A stretch of 44,673 nt of DNA, taken from contig DASZYT010000002.1 in NCBI GenBank assembly GCA_035545275.1, forward strand, positions 1 through 44,673, in the 5' to 3' direction. Source of the DNA: DASZYT01 sp035545275 (GTDB lineage: Bacteria; Patescibacteriota; Saccharimonadia; Saccharimonadales; UBA4665). The translations under genes were made by a program, and so were the position numbers. The notes under the pieces were generated by a model that was given only the letters and a program-made list of their open reading frames with translations, was not told where the DNA came from and searched no databases. This document shows positions 14,353 through 23,302 of this stretch, in pieces (positions within the stretch are counted from its first letter, which is position 1; every line of letters starts with the position of its first letter).

Positions 14353-15777
14353 TTAAAGAGATGCCAGCGTCTGGTCGATACGGGCAATGCTGCGATCCTT
14401 GCCCAACACGGCGAGCGTCTCGGCGAGTCCGGGACTTGCCGGAGCCTGGGTGGTGGCGATACGGATAAGGCTGAATAGTACGGGCGGTTTGGTGTGCGTG
14501 AGACCAAGTAAACCGTTTAGGCGGGTGGTCAGGTCGTCACGCGTAAAATCACTGTCGGAAAGCTCCAGCTTGGCAGCATTGAGCAGCGTTTTTAGGTCGT
14601 CGGTACTCAATTTCTTCAATTGTTTGTGATTACTGATAAGCTCAGGGTTTACTGGTAAGTCCTTAAAGAAAAACGTGGTGAGCTCGGGCAACTCTTTAAA
14701 AAACTTGAGCCGTTCCTGTACAAGGGCTAGTACCTTGTGCTTGTACTGGTCGTCGTAGTCATCGGCCTCGGCGGGCCAGAATGTTTTGATACGATCAGAC
14801 AACTCTGCCAGCGACAGCAGGCGGATGTGCGCCCCGTTCATCCACTCTAAACGGTGTTCGTCAAAGCGTGCCCCGCTCTTCTGCACACGGCTCAAGCTGA
14901 ATTTTGTAATGAGTTCTTTGGCGGTAAAGATTTCCTGTTCCGTGCCGTCGTTCCAGCCCAACGAGGCTATAAAGTTTACTAGCGCTTCGGGCAGATAGCC
15001 GTCGCGGATATAATCGAGTACGTCTTTGGCGCCGTCGCGCTTAGACAGCTTCTTTTTGCCATCTGGTCCCAGGATGTGCGGCATGGTGGCCATGGTGGGC
15101 GGCGTGAGGCCCAGGGCTTCGTACAGGTTCAGATAGTTGGGAATGGATGCCAGGAACTCCTGGCCGCGGATGATGTGGCTTACCTCCATCTCAGTGTCGT
15201 CGATGATGTGGGCAAAGTTGTAGGTCGGAAAGCCGTCGGACTTGATGAGAATGAAGTCATCGATGACTTCTGGGCCGGTCTTGAGGTCACCCATGACCTC
15301 GTCATGCCAGGCGTACGGTTTGGGAGCTGACTTGAAACGCAGGGGCTTCATGCCGTCCCACACCGGCGGATTTTCAGGGCGATGGTCGCGGTACAAAAAC
15401 GGGCGTTTTTCTTTCTGGGCTTGATCGCGGAAAGCCTGTACTTCGGCGGGTGTGTAGGGGTCGGCGTATGCCCTGCCCGTATCTATCAGTTTTTGGGCCC
15501 ATTTTTTGTATGACTCAAGCCGTTCTGATTGTCGGTAGGGTGCAAACGGGCCACCGATGTCAGGCCCTTCATCATATACCAGGCCCAGGCCCTTCAGAGA
15601 CTTCATAATGTGCTCGTCGGCACCTTTCACTTCTCGGCTCTGGTCGGTGTCTTCGATGCGTAGGATAAACGCTCCGTTGGCCTGCTGTGCCACCAGCCAC
15701 GCAAACAGCGCGGTACGGATACCGCCCACGTGCAGATAGCCGGTGGGGCTGGGAGCAAAACGGGTGCGTACTTTCAT
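14353..15777 (-). CDS. gltX: glutamyl-tRNA synthetase
   Basis: Class I aminoacyl-tRNA synthetase that charges tRNA-Glu (and possibly tRNA-Gln, depending on whether the cell uses GatCAB, which is not seen here). 474 residues from ATG 15777. The HIGH-type motif is in APSPTGYLHVGGIRTAL, RIEDTDQSR binds glutamate/ATP, and the KMSKS-type motif is KKLSKRDGA. YNFAHIIDD and HIIRGQEF are family signatures; a C-terminal anticodon-binding helical domain completes it. Start: a TATACT box at 15786-15791 leaves 8 nt to ATG 15777 and 5 nt to ATG 15780; the first fits the spacing of other genes here. A TTG further up is unlikely. Confidence 0.96.
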   Translation of the reverse strand: MKVRTRFAPSPTGYLHVGGIRTALFAWLVAQQANGAFILRIEDTDQSREVKGADEHIMKSLKGLGLVYDEGPDIGGPFAPYRQSERLESYKKWAQKLIDTGRAYADPYTPAEVQAFRDQAQKEKRPFLYRDHRPENPPVWDGMKPLRFKSAPKPYAWHDEVMGDLKTGPEVIDDFILIKSDGFPTYNFAHIIDDTEMEVSHIIRGQEFLASIPNYLNLYEALGLTPPTMATMPHILGPDGKKKLSKRDGAKDVLDYIRDGYLPEALVNFIASLGWNDGTEQEIFTAKELITKFSLSRVQKSGARFDEHRLEWMNGAHIRLLSLAELSDRIKTFWPAEADDYDDQYKHKVLALVQERLKFFKELPELTTFFFKDLPVNPELISNHKQLKKLSTDDLKTLLNAAKLELSDSDFTRDDLTTRLNGLLGLTHTKPPVLFSLIRIATTQAPASPGLAETLAVLGKDRSIARIDQTLASL

Positions 15778-15785
15778 CATCCCCA

Positions 15786-15791
15786 AGTATA
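15786..15791 (-). promoter_or_regulatory. -10 box of gltX, leaderless-type
   Basis: TATACT on the minus strand, 8 nt before ATG 15777. No separate ribosome binding site apart from a GGGG inside the spacer. Confidence 0.6.
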
Positions 15792-15822
15792 AGGTGTTAG
15801 CTAAAAAGTGCCAAGAGGTGCG

Positions 15823-17010
15823 CTACGTACTTGCTGCGAGGAGTACCAGCTGTTCATTAGACAGAGTGCTTGCACCGCTCAGCTGATACCACACGCCATT
15901 GCCCACCCAGGTGGCGTTGCCCTCGCCGTAGACATATACCGTTCGGCCGCCCGCTTGGTAGGCTTGGTACGACTGGTTGGTGGTGGCAACAAAGTCATTT
16001 AACAAAGTCTGACTGTCCCAAGTGGAAACCTTTTGTGTAACGCTGTAGCTTTGGTTGCTGCCGTCATGAAAACTTACCACCGCCTTGCCCGGGCTATAGT
16101 GGACATTGCCGAAGCTAAAACCGGTAGGCTGATACCCAGGCAGCGATACATGAAATCCGGCGCGCAACGATGCTACGCGCACCTCGAGGTTTGCTTTGTT
16201 TTGGTATGCAAAGAAGCCGGCTAACAACACGATTGCCAGGGCGGCTGCGCTGACGCTCAACCGGCGACCGGTGTGTCGCCTTTTGGCAGCATGCTTCTTG
16301 GGCTTTACGGGCGGTTCCTCGTGACTTTTGGCGTGAATAAGGGCTTGCTCGAATATGTCTGGGGCTTTGCGCTGGGGTCGCGCCACGGGGGCGATATCGT
16401 GCCTAGGGTGAGCGGAAACCGTAGCTCTGGGCGCGGCATTTTGAGTATGGACGGCGGGTCTGCTGACGTGGACGCTAACTGGCCGGGGTGCGATAGCCTG
16501 AGGAGCGAATTTGCTGATGAGCTCACTCTGGGCGATCCGTTTGGCATGGGCAAGCCGTCGCTCGTTAACGTTCGTATAGGACAATTTGGGCACAATGCTA
16601 AATGCCGGCTGCGTCACCAACACGTCGGTGCGTGTCTGTACTTTGAGGTGTCGTCCGATGGATGGTTTCGGTTTGTGGACGGCATGACGCATCAGGGTTT
16701 TGGAATGCTGAGTATGATGGTGCTGGGTGTGGTGTGGCCCGGGGCGCACGATGTCCATCACGGGCTTTTTGGCCCGTTGGACGGCAGTATGCGTCGCCTG
16801 AGCCGGTGTGGAATGATGGGGTTTCACGGGAGTAGCAGAGCCTGCGCTGTGATGCGATGGCAAGACTCCGTCAAGGCTACTCGTACCTGTACTGCTGCGG
16901 CGCGATTTCACGGTATGGGGGGAGGCCGGTCCCAAAAACTGGCCCGAAATAGCGTCGTAGCGTTTTCCATTTAATTCAATGATGTTTTTTGTCACAGTTT
17001 TGCCGGTCAC
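15823..17010 (-). CDS. His-rich single-pass membrane protein with DUF4367-like extracellular domain
   Basis: 395 residues. The N-terminus (~260 residues) is cytosolic, basic and low-complexity, with a histidine cluster (GPHHTQHHHTQHSK) and many Pro, Ala, Lys. It begins with a short conserved-looking motif IELNGKRYDAISGQ. One membrane helix (~269-287, SAAALAIVLLAGFFAYQ) leads to a ~105-residue outer domain: FHVSLPGYQPTGF, VVSFHDGSNQSYSVTQ, VYVYGEGNATWVGNGVWYQL and a closing LSNEQLVLLAAS. That order fits the DUF4367 fold found in anti-sigma-factor-like proteins. The start GTG 17010 is the most upstream option; GTG 16995 is possible. Divergent from the PEGA protein gene. Function unknown; metal binding by the His cluster is conceivable. 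Confidence 0.72.
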   Translation of the reverse strand: MTGKTVTKNIIELNGKRYDAISGQFLGPASPHTVKSRRSSTGTSSLDGVLPSHHSAGSATPVKPHHSTPAQATHTAVQRAKKPVMDIVRPGPHHTQHHHTQHSKTLMRHAVHKPKPSIGRHLKVQTRTDVLVTQPAFSIVPKLSYTNVNERRLAHAKRIAQSELISKFAPQAIAPRPVSVHVSRPAVHTQNAAPRATVSAHPRHDIAPVARPQRKAPDIFEQALIHAKSHEEPPVKPKKHAAKRRHTGRRLSVSAAALAIVLLAGFFAYQNKANLEVRVASLRAGFHVSLPGYQPTGFSFGNVHYSPGKAVVSFHDGSNQSYSVTQKVSTWDSQTLLNDFVATTNQSYQAYQAGGRTVYVYGEGNATWVGNGVWYQLSGASTLSNEQLVLLAAST

Positions 17011-17087
17011 TTATAAGCGTAAGTATCTTTATCTTAGAACGATTGAGTGTTATCTGCAAGCGTATCGCCTCAGATTGCAGTGTGGAG

Positions 17088-17117
17088 TTGTCCCGAAGAG
17101 GGCTAAGGCGCTAAAAT
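17088..17117 (+). promoter_or_regulatory. promoter of the PEGA-domain gene
   Basis: TTGTCC (17088-17093) and TAAAAT (17112-17117) with 18 bp spacing. The -10 box is 6 nt before TTG 17124 and 9 nt before ATG 17127, so the mRNA has essentially no leader. Confidence 0.6.
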
Positions 17118-17126
17118 AGAAAGTTG

Positions 17127-18617
17127 ATGGATTTCCTTGACCCTCAAAAAATTCGCCGGCACAACATTATGCTGATGGTCGGCTACATCTTTATCGGTAT
17201 AGCCATCTTGGTGACTACGGTGGTCATGTTGTATTTGGCGTATGGATTTGGCCTGGGCAAGGACGGAGAAATTATTCAGAACGGTCTCGTATTTTTCTCG
17301 AGCCACCCCAGTAACGCCACTATTTATATTGATGGTACTAAAAAGACTACTACGGGTACGCGTCTGGTTATGCCTGCCGGCTCCTATACGATGATGCTCC
17401 AAAAAGATGGATATAGGTCATGGCAGAAGACGCTCAAAGTGAGTGGGGGTGCCGTGCAGCACGTCGCGTACCCACTGCTTTTCCCCAGCACTCTAACCAC
17501 CACTGAACTTCGTTCCTATACCGGGACTCCTTTGTTGACCACAGAATCGCCCGACAACCGGTGGATGCTTGTCCAGCCGGCCGGTTCCATAGCCGAATTC
17601 GATCAGTATGACCTTAGTGATAACACTTCTGCAGCCAAATCGCCCGTGGCGCTCACCTTACCGACCACCGTCATTACAAGCGCGCCGGGCTCCCAAAAGA
17701 TGACGGTCATTGCCTGGGCCGACGACAACAGGCACGTCTTACTCAAGCACACCTATGGCGCGGGCAAGTCGGAATACATCTTGCTCGACCAGGCCAACCC
17801 AGCCTCTTCTGTTAACTTGACGTCGACGTTAAAACTGAACGCGACTCAAGAGCTAACGTTCCAAAATGATAAGTCCGACCGCTATTATGTCTACGACCAG
17901 AAAACTCAGGTGCTTGGTCAAGTTTCCTTGGGGCAGAACGCAGTGACACCCCTGCTCATCGATGTGCTGGCGTATAAAACGTTTGGCAGCGATTCAGTCG
18001 TGTACGTGACGTCGGCTAGCCAGCCTACAGGCAAAGTCGAAGCTATGCTTAGGCAGAGTGGCAAAGATTATCCCCTGCAGAGTTTTCCGCAAAAAGACAC
18101 CTATGAACTAGCTGTGTCGGAATATAACGGAGACTGGTTTGTAGCGGTCGGCGCAGCTTCTCAGCATGCGATCTACCTCTATAAGAACCCGGCCTACCAG
18201 TATGGCAATAACCCCGGTCACACCGAGGTGCCCCTGAGTATCTTGCGGGTTGCTTCGCCTTCGCAAGTGGGCTTTTCGCCTGGCTCGCAATTTGTGATGG
18301 CGGAACATGGCACGCAGTTTGCGGTATACGATGTGGAAAATGACCAACGGTATACGTTTACCACGAGCAAGTCACTCGATAAGCCCCAGGCCACCGTCAG
18401 TTGGATGGACGGCAACCATCTTGAATATGTGAGCGGTGGGCAGCTGGTGGTCTGTGATTTTGATGGTACAAACTTGCAGGTCTTGATGTCTGCGGACGCA
18501 CGCTATGTGCCGGCATACGATGCTGCGTATCGTTACGCCTACGTGCTGACGCCCAATACGGCTGCCAAGCAGACGACCCTAACCAGTACCGCCCTGCTTA
18601 TACCGGCAGATATGTAA
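17127..18617 (+). CDS. membrane-anchored PEGA-domain / beta-propeller-like surface protein
   Basis: 496 residues from ATG 17127; an in-frame TTG three bases earlier is an equal candidate. An N-terminal membrane helix (~16-44, MLMVGYIFIGIAILVTTVVMLY) anchors it with the rest outside. A PEGA domain follows (~55-115: SHPSNATIYIDG, LVMPAGSYTMMLQKDGY), a beta-sandwich common in surface proteins. The remainder is beta-strand-rich with repeating WLLDQ/VYVY-like strands (ESPDNRWMLVQ, VIAWADDNRHVLLKH, VSWMDGNHLEYVSGG) suggesting a WD40/TolB-type propeller. No catalytic residues identified. It converges on the sortase gene (3-nt gap). Role probably structural or in envelope interactions. Confidence 0.8.
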   Translation: MDFLDPQKIRRHNIMLMVGYIFIGIAILVTTVVMLYLAYGFGLGKDGEIIQNGLVFFSSHPSNATIYIDGTKKTTTGTRLVMPAGSYTMMLQKDGYRSWQKTLKVSGGAVQHVAYPLLFPSTLTTTELRSYTGTPLLTTESPDNRWMLVQPAGSIAEFDQYDLSDNTSAAKSPVALTLPTTVITSAPGSQKMTVIAWADDNRHVLLKHTYGAGKSEYILLDQANPASSVNLTSTLKLNATQELTFQNDKSDRYYVYDQKTQVLGQVSLGQNAVTPLLIDVLAYKTFGSDSVVYVTSASQPTGKVEAMLRQSGKDYPLQSFPQKDTYELAVSEYNGDWFVAVGAASQHAIYLYKNPAYQYGNNPGHTEVPLSILRVASPSQVGFSPGSQFVMAEHGTQFAVYDVENDQRYTFTTSKSLDKPQATVSWMDGNHLEYVSGGQLVVCDFDGTNLQVLMSADARYVPAYDAAYRYAYVLTPNTAAKQTTLTSTALLIPADM

Positions 18618-18620
18618 GTA

Positions 18621-20063
18621 TTAGTGCAGGCCCTTTTTGATAAGGCGGCCGCTCCACCAGAGCACGACTGCCCCCAGGGCGAAAGCACCAATAAGTTCTA
18701 CTTTGCCAAGAGTATCGCTGGTAAGGCGACTCCAGAGGGATGGACCGTTTCCGGGTAGCGTTGGCAACGGTGTGTTGAGGTTGGCCGAGGCGGTGGTAGC
18801 CGACAGAGTGCCGGGGCTGGCCGGCTGATTCTGCGACGGATCGGGGCTGATTTGTTGCCCTACTACAATGAGACGATTGATTGATAACCCAGGTGGGTCG
18901 CACGTAATGAGCGTGGCGGTGGCGGTATAACCTTTGACAGGCTCTAGGACGCCAACGTCGGTGGGCGGGACTATGGTCCGGCTGACCACTTTGTAGACGT
19001 AGATGGTCTTGCCTTTGGTAAGGTAAAATGTGTCACCGACTTTTAAGAGGTGCAACAGGCCAAAGGCGTACTTGTAGTGGCCCGGGTTGAAAATGTTGCC
19101 GGCGGAGTGGCCGAAGAATACCGCATTGCCCTTCTGCCCTACCATGGACGTGATAGGATAGTGAACCACCGCGCTATCGAGGGCATTTTCAATCACGCTT
19201 GTTTCGACGGTGGTTTGCGAGTAATCCACCGGAAGCTCCACGTTAATTTTGGGGATGATGACTTCGGGCGTAGTGGTTGGGGCGACGCCGCTCGAATCGA
19301 CAATGATGGGTGTGTCGGCATTGCGGCCAGGTTGCAGAAATGGCGCAATGACTACTTGGTTAAAGAAACCGAACAAGAATATCACGATGACCAGTATGCC
19401 CATACCTAGCCCGAATAGTAACGACTGCAGATGGTGTTTGACGGTGAGCTTGCCCCCGGCAGACACTTTGCTTTTGATGGTACGGCGGATTTCGGTGGCG
19501 CTGCGGCGGTCGATGGCACGCGTGCGGCGCTTAGCCGGTAATTCCCTTGGAGTAAAATCGCCAACTTTGGTGCCGCTGGTATCTTCCGGCTTGGGCTTGG
19601 GCATAGACACGGCCGGTTCTGGCTTTTTGGGCATCTCCTCTGCTTGCTCTTCTTTTTTTGTTTTGGCGGGATGATATTGCGCAGAAATCTGGGCGGTAGT
19701 GTCATAAAACTCTTGCCATACTTGGTGCTTTTCTTCGTCGGACAGATTGTGGTAGTACGTGTGCCATTCGGTTTGGATGTCCGCCAGGCTCTTTCCTGAC
19801 ACGCTCAGGTCGTACATAAACTGTTGGTGCTTGGAACGAGGCTTCACTACCTCGGCTTCTCGCAGCTCTTTTGCTGCGTCGGGCTCATCGGCATAAATAC
19901 GGGCTAACTTCTGTCTGACCAGGTTAGCGGCAGGATTAGCACCGCCGCGTGTGACGGCACCGGGGTTAGGTGGCATGGGCACCGGCCTGCGCTGACTGTC
20001 CTGGGTATCATCCGAAGCGTCAGGCGTATCGTTGTTACTGGGAAAAAGTGGATTTGTAGACAT
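18621..20063 (-). CDS. sortase with long cytosolic N-terminus and C-terminal membrane helix
   Basis: Transpeptidase that attaches proteins bearing an LPXTG-type signal to the cell surface. 480 residues. The catalytic core (~255-405) has His319 in FFGHSAGN, Cys388 in ATLITCDPPG and Arg397 in SINRLIVV. It lies between two membrane helices (~214-236 and ~453-472), giving the two-ended anchoring of some class C/D/E sortases. The first 210 residues are charged, proline-rich and cytosolic, with DLSVSGKSLADIQTEWHTYYHNL as an apparent helical module; this is much longer than usual sortase N-termini. A substrate with LPNTG is encoded at 39986-40927. The start ATG is near an AT-rich TCATAT/TATATT box. 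Confidence 0.92.
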   Translation of the reverse strand: MSTNPLFPSNNDTPDASDDTQDSQRRPVPMPPNPGAVTRGGANPAANLVRQKLARIYADEPDAAKELREAEVVKPRSKHQQFMYDLSVSGKSLADIQTEWHTYYHNLSDEEKHQVWQEFYDTTAQISAQYHPAKTKKEEQAEEMPKKPEPAVSMPKPKPEDTSGTKVGDFTPRELPAKRRTRAIDRRSATEIRRTIKSKVSAGGKLTVKHHLQSLLFGLGMGILVIVIFLFGFFNQVVIAPFLQPGRNADTPIIVDSSGVAPTTTPEVIIPKINVELPVDYSQTTVETSVIENALDSAVVHYPITSMVGQKGNAVFFGHSAGNIFNPGHYKYAFGLLHLLKVGDTFYLTKGKTIYVYKVVSRTIVPPTDVGVLEPVKGYTATATLITCDPPGLSINRLIVVGQQISPDPSQNQPASPGTLSATTASANLNTPLPTLPGNGPSLWSRLTSDTLGKVELIGAFALGAVVLWWSGRLIKKGLH

Positions 20064-20154
20064 AGTAATATATGAGCGCTAGGCTAGCTCTCACTCATCA
20101 AGTATAGTACAATACACCCCTGATAGCCTAGGAGCACCTTTATATCTTGCTTGT

Positions 20155-20241
20155 GCCGCGATGGCGGAATTGGTAGACGCGCTAGACTCAAAATCTGGTG
20201 TCCACTAGGACGTGCCGGTTCAAGTCCGGCTCGCGGTACCA
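20155..20241 (+). tRNA. tRNA-Leu (anticodon CAA)
   Basis: An 87-nt class II tRNA. The acceptor GCCGCGA pairs with TCGCGGT, discriminator A and an encoded CCA end it. Anticodon loop CTCAAAA gives CAA (reads UUG). A long variable arm (GGTGTCCACTAGGACGTG) is present, and the T arm is GCCGG-TTCAAGT-CCGGC. It is flanked by the sortase and the hydrolase operon, both on the other strand. Confidence 0.96.
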
Positions 20242-20254
20242 GTAAGATATAAAA

Positions 20255-21043
20255 TTACTTTTCAACAACTGCTGTTGATAGAGCTTCAAATGATTTGCCA
20301 GGGTTTTGCAGCCACCAGACGGCAGCATGGGCGGCGGTTTTAGTGCGCCAGATGGCAATGTCTTGTTCGAGCTTGGTGCTACTTATTTGTCCATGTGCCG
20401 CGACGAAAATATTTTCGAGATGTTTGGTAACAATGTTGACGGAAAATTGCTCGGTGAAGTCATGGAGTAATTCCACCAGCTGCAGCAGCCCAAGGTCAAA
20501 CGTAAAAGCTTTGGTAAACTTAGCGCCCATGGCGAGTTTTTGCAGCTGAGCAAAGCTGAGCACTAGCGTGACGTTTTCACGACGAAGCAGGGGCAATGGT
20601 GTAGCCGTAAAATAATCCACGGCGTCTTTGGTGAGTGTTGCCTGACCGGAATATTTATCGAGAAATTTTTCGAGCAAAATGGCCGTTTCGGAGTTTCGGC
20701 CAAAATCACCCGCTAGTAGCACGCCGTCGGCCCATTGGCCTATGGCGAGCAGCTCGCCTAAGCATTGCTGGGCAAAGCCTCCGCTGGGGTTGCTGGTGCA
20801 AAACTCGGCTGCAGGAAAAAGTTGCCCCACGGTCTTATGGAGTGCATCGGGAAGCACTACGCGGGCGGTGCCCACCCTGGCCTTCATGGCTTCCCCGTAC
20901 GCTTCAGCCGGGGCGGCAAAGCTTTGGGCATGACCGCCCACAATCAAGAGCTTGCCGGCGTGGGCTTTATTTTCTGGGCGGCTCCATTCCAACTCTGGAA
21001 AGAGCGGTTTGCCTGGCGCCTGTTTATGCCAATAATCTTGCAT
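20255..21043 (-). CDS. NAD(P)H-hydrate dehydratase-like (YjeF C-terminal fold), divergent
   Basis: 262 residues from ATG 21043. The first half resembles the YjeF C-terminal/CARKD kinase-like fold: WSRPENKAHAGKLLIVGGH, APAEAYGEAMKARVGTARVVLPD, then LLAGDFGRNSE in the place of the family's GPGLG and TKDAVDYF in the place of the DADAL motif. The usual C-terminal GSGD/GTGD catalytic motif is absent, so repair of hydrated NAD(P)H is doubtful. It overlaps the preceding alpha/beta hydrolase gene by 20 nt and is the last gene of a four-gene overlapping operon. It could be a pseudo-enzyme or a kinase with another substrate. Confidence 0.55.
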   Translation of the reverse strand: MQDYWHKQAPGKPLFPELEWSRPENKAHAGKLLIVGGHAQSFAAPAEAYGEAMKARVGTARVVLPDALHKTVGQLFPAAEFCTSNPSGGFAQQCLGELLAIGQWADGVLLAGDFGRNSETAILLEKFLDKYSGQATLTKDAVDYFTATPLPLLRRENVTLVLSFAQLQKLAMGAKFTKAFTFDLGLLQLVELLHDFTEQFSVNIVTKHLENIFVAAHGQISSTKLEQDIAIWRTKTAAHAAVWWLQNPGKSFEALSTAVVEK

Positions 21044-21632
21044 AATAATCAATTATAGCTACATATGTCTCGGGGCGCTCCCAAATATCGTCGTGCGAGC
21101 CGGGCAAACTCATAAATGTCCACTGTCTGCCCTCGTTACTCTGTATATACTGTTGCAGCGTGTCGCCCAGCGGCCAAGGATCGTATCGGTTGACGATAAA
21201 TGCGATCGCCGCCCCGGGCGGTAGCGAAGGCGTGGCGGTTTTGATGGTGCGTAAAATGTTCCAGTTGCGCCGCGGTTGGCGTAGGCCGTAATACCAACTG
21301 AGCAATGTAATCTTGATGACTTTGGTAACTGCTTTGTCGCGAAACGCTGCCATGATGTTGGCATGATTTGCTTTGGCCCAGGCTGACTGTGCTTTATCTT
21401 GGGCCAGCGGCATGCCGACGTACACCACCAATTTTGGGTGGGCGTCGGACGGGATAAGAAAACACCCGGCCGAGTGCGCCAGGATGATGTCGGCGTGCTC
21501 TAAATCGGCCGTACAATTGTAACCCTTGGCGCTCAGAAGCTGACGTAGCCGGCGGCTGTGAGCCGGACCGCCCAGAAAACCGTAGCTGATAGCGCATGTG
21601 AGGGGCTTAGTCTGTGAGGCGGTAGATACCAC
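21024..21632 (-). CDS. small alpha/beta hydrolase
   Basis: About 202 residues. A nucleophile elbow AHSAGC (Ser; a variant of GxSxG), an Asp in NRYDPWP and a His in LPGSHDDIW form a plausible Ser-Asp-His triad in the correct order. The sequence starts its fold at ISYGFLGGPAHSRRLRQLL, as in YdeN/RBBP9-like small hydrolases. No ATG lies upstream of that strand; GTG 21632 is the best start, inside the end of the HAD gene (26-nt overlap), implying translational coupling. The 3' end overlaps the next gene by 20 nt. Substrate unknown. Confidence 0.7.
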   Translation of the reverse strand: MVSTASQTKPLTCAISYGFLGGPAHSRRLRQLLSAKGYNCTADLEHADIILAHSAGCFLIPSDAHPKLVVYVGMPLAQDKAQSAWAKANHANIMAAFRDKAVTKVIKITLLSWYYGLRQPRRNWNILRTIKTATPSLPPGAAIAFIVNRYDPWPLGDTLQQYIQSNEGRQWTFMSLPGSHDDIWERPETYVAIIDYYARLLA

Positions 21633-22332
21633 TGTGCTGCTCCAGTTCGTACACCATATTTTTGCGCTCCAACACCACTTTCCACCCTCGCGCTTTGGCG
21701 TGGGCAAACAAGACGGTGTTGGGGTTAAACGCGATGGGGTTCTCTACTATTTCAAGCATGGGGATGTCGCTATCACTGTCGCCTACTCCGATACTGCCTT
21801 TGAATGTTGCGTCATGCTTGGTAACTAATTGCTGCAAATATTCTGGCTTTCGATCGCGGCGTAGTGGCGTACGCTCTCCGGTGAACGCACCATCTACTAC
21901 CTCATATACAGAGCCGCCAAAATCGTCAAATTCATAATAGCGAGCCAGCAGCTCGATAATATTAGCCTGGGAGGCCGAAATGGCGAATAAAAGATAGCCC
22001 TGCTTCTTTAACTGGTGAATAAGATCACGTGTAAAGGTGTAGGTCTGGTCTTTGTATTCGTTAAATACTTTTTCTACGGCCTGGCGCAATTGCTGTTGGC
22101 TGATGTTCACGATGGCTTCATCGTAGGCCGCTACCAGGGCCTGCTCGTAGTCTACAAATGAATGCTGACTGGCGCGATTTTTCCAGACCATGCGGGCGTC
22201 GCGTACCTTGTCAAATACAGCCGGCTCAATGAGTCCGGTACGTGCTAGCGCATCGGCCACGGCGTGGTAGAGTTGCCAACGGATAACTGTACCGTCGATG
22301 TCAAAAACCGCGAACGGCTTCTGGGTTACCAT
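21607..22332 (-). CDS. HAD-IB family phosphatase (phosphoserine phosphatase-like)
   Basis: 241 residues. HAD motifs are in order: I, FDIDGTVI with the nucleophile Asp; II, FAISAS; III, the Lys in DRKPEYL; IV, GVGDSDSDIPML. A helical cap lies between motifs I and II, typical of HAD-IB enzymes that hydrolyse small phosphomonoesters. The ATG overlaps the pip stop codon (TAATG), so the two are translationally coupled. Substrate cannot be named. Confidence 0.88.
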   Translation of the reverse strand: MVTQKPFAVFDIDGTVIRWQLYHAVADALARTGLIEPAVFDKVRDARMVWKNRASQHSFVDYEQALVAAYDEAIVNISQQQLRQAVEKVFNEYKDQTYTFTRDLIHQLKKQGYLLFAISASQANIIELLARYYEFDDFGGSVYEVVDGAFTGERTPLRRDRKPEYLQQLVTKHDATFKGSIGVGDSDSDIPMLEIVENPIAFNPNTVLFAHAKARGWKVVLERKNMVYELEQHSGIYRLTD

Positions 22333-23252
22333 TATTTCTCCTCGGTCAGCTGCAGCAAGATGGTGCGCAGGATGTTCCAGCCCTCATGCTCGTCTTTGTG
22401 ACCCCCGGTTACCCACGTGAGGTGGCTGTCCGGCAGTTTGTGATGTAGCTCGTACGCCATTACGGGCGGACAGACCATGTCGTACCTGCCCTGCACCAGC
22501 CAGATCGGCATGGTGAGCTTGTGGGCATTATCTAATATGAACCGGTCGGGCATGAAGCAGCGATTCTGCATGTAAGCTATTTCGATTTTTATGCCGGCTG
22601 GGTCGTACTCTTCGTAGTTATCGGGCGTAAAGCGGTCATCCAGCTTGATGACACTACCCTCGAGATTGTCATACGCATAGGCCGATTCTTTGGCTGCTAC
22701 GAGGTCGTTACCCAACGCACGCCCGAAGTGATAGTGGCTGGGGTTATCGTGGTGGCTTTTGGGTGTGTGGTCGAGATACTTGTCCCACGCGTCCGGAAAG
22801 AATACGCTCCAGCGGCCTTGGTCGAGCCAGTTTATCTCGGCCTGCGAACCCGTAAAAATACCGCGGAGCGCCATGGCCTTGACGCGCTTCGGATATTTCA
22901 AGCCGTACGCCAGCGCCAGACATGAGCCCCACGAGCCGCCGGTGAGAATAAACTTGTCGAGTTTGAGATGGGCGGCTATTTTCTCGATATCCTCTACCAA
23001 GGCCTGGGTGGTGTTGTGCTCCAGTGAGCCATACGGCAGGCTTTTGCCGCAGCCGCGCTGGTCGAAGAAAACCACGCGCTGCGTTGTGGGGTCAAACAGG
23101 TCTTTATTGCCGTCTTTACATTGGCTGCCCGGGCCGCCATGTAGATACACGATGGGGGTTGCCTTTTTATTGCCCCAGTCGTGTACATAGAGCGTGTGGC
23201 TATTGCCCACTTCTATAAATGTTTCCTGGATGGTGTGCTGGTCGGGCGTCAT
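22332..23252 (-). CDS. pip: proline iminopeptidase (alpha/beta hydrolase)
   Basis: Cytosolic S33 peptidase that removes N-terminal proline from peptides. 306 residues with YLHGGPG (oxyanion hole), FFDQRGCGKS, nucleophile Ser in GGSWGS, DAWDKYL, the acid in QGRYDMVCP and the His in GGHKDEHEGW. First gene of a four-gene overlapping operon (pip, HAD phosphatase, alpha/beta hydrolase, YjeF-like). AAGGAG upstream of the ATG supports the start. For a host-dependent small cell this fits scavenging of peptides. Confidence 0.9.
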   Translation of the reverse strand: MTPDQHTIQETFIEVGNSHTLYVHDWGNKKATPIVYLHGGPGSQCKDGNKDLFDPTTQRVVFFDQRGCGKSLPYGSLEHNTTQALVEDIEKIAAHLKLDKFILTGGSWGSCLALAYGLKYPKRVKAMALRGIFTGSQAEINWLDQGRWSVFFPDAWDKYLDHTPKSHHDNPSHYHFGRALGNDLVAAKESAYAYDNLEGSVIKLDDRFTPDNYEEYDPAGIKIEIAYMQNRCFMPDRFILDNAHKLTMPIWLVQGRYDMVCPPVMAYELHHKLPDSHLTWVTGGHKDEHEGWNILRTILLQLTEEK

Positions 23253-23302
23253 GCGGGCTCCTTTGTCGTAGGTATAGTTTCAGTGTAGCATGGTTCGCTT
23301 CG

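Noticed and set aside
16273..16974. Plus-strand 233-aa frame
   Set aside because: Complete shadow of the His-rich gene on the other strand; composition (Gly, Met, Trp, Arg) is not protein-like and there is no start signal.
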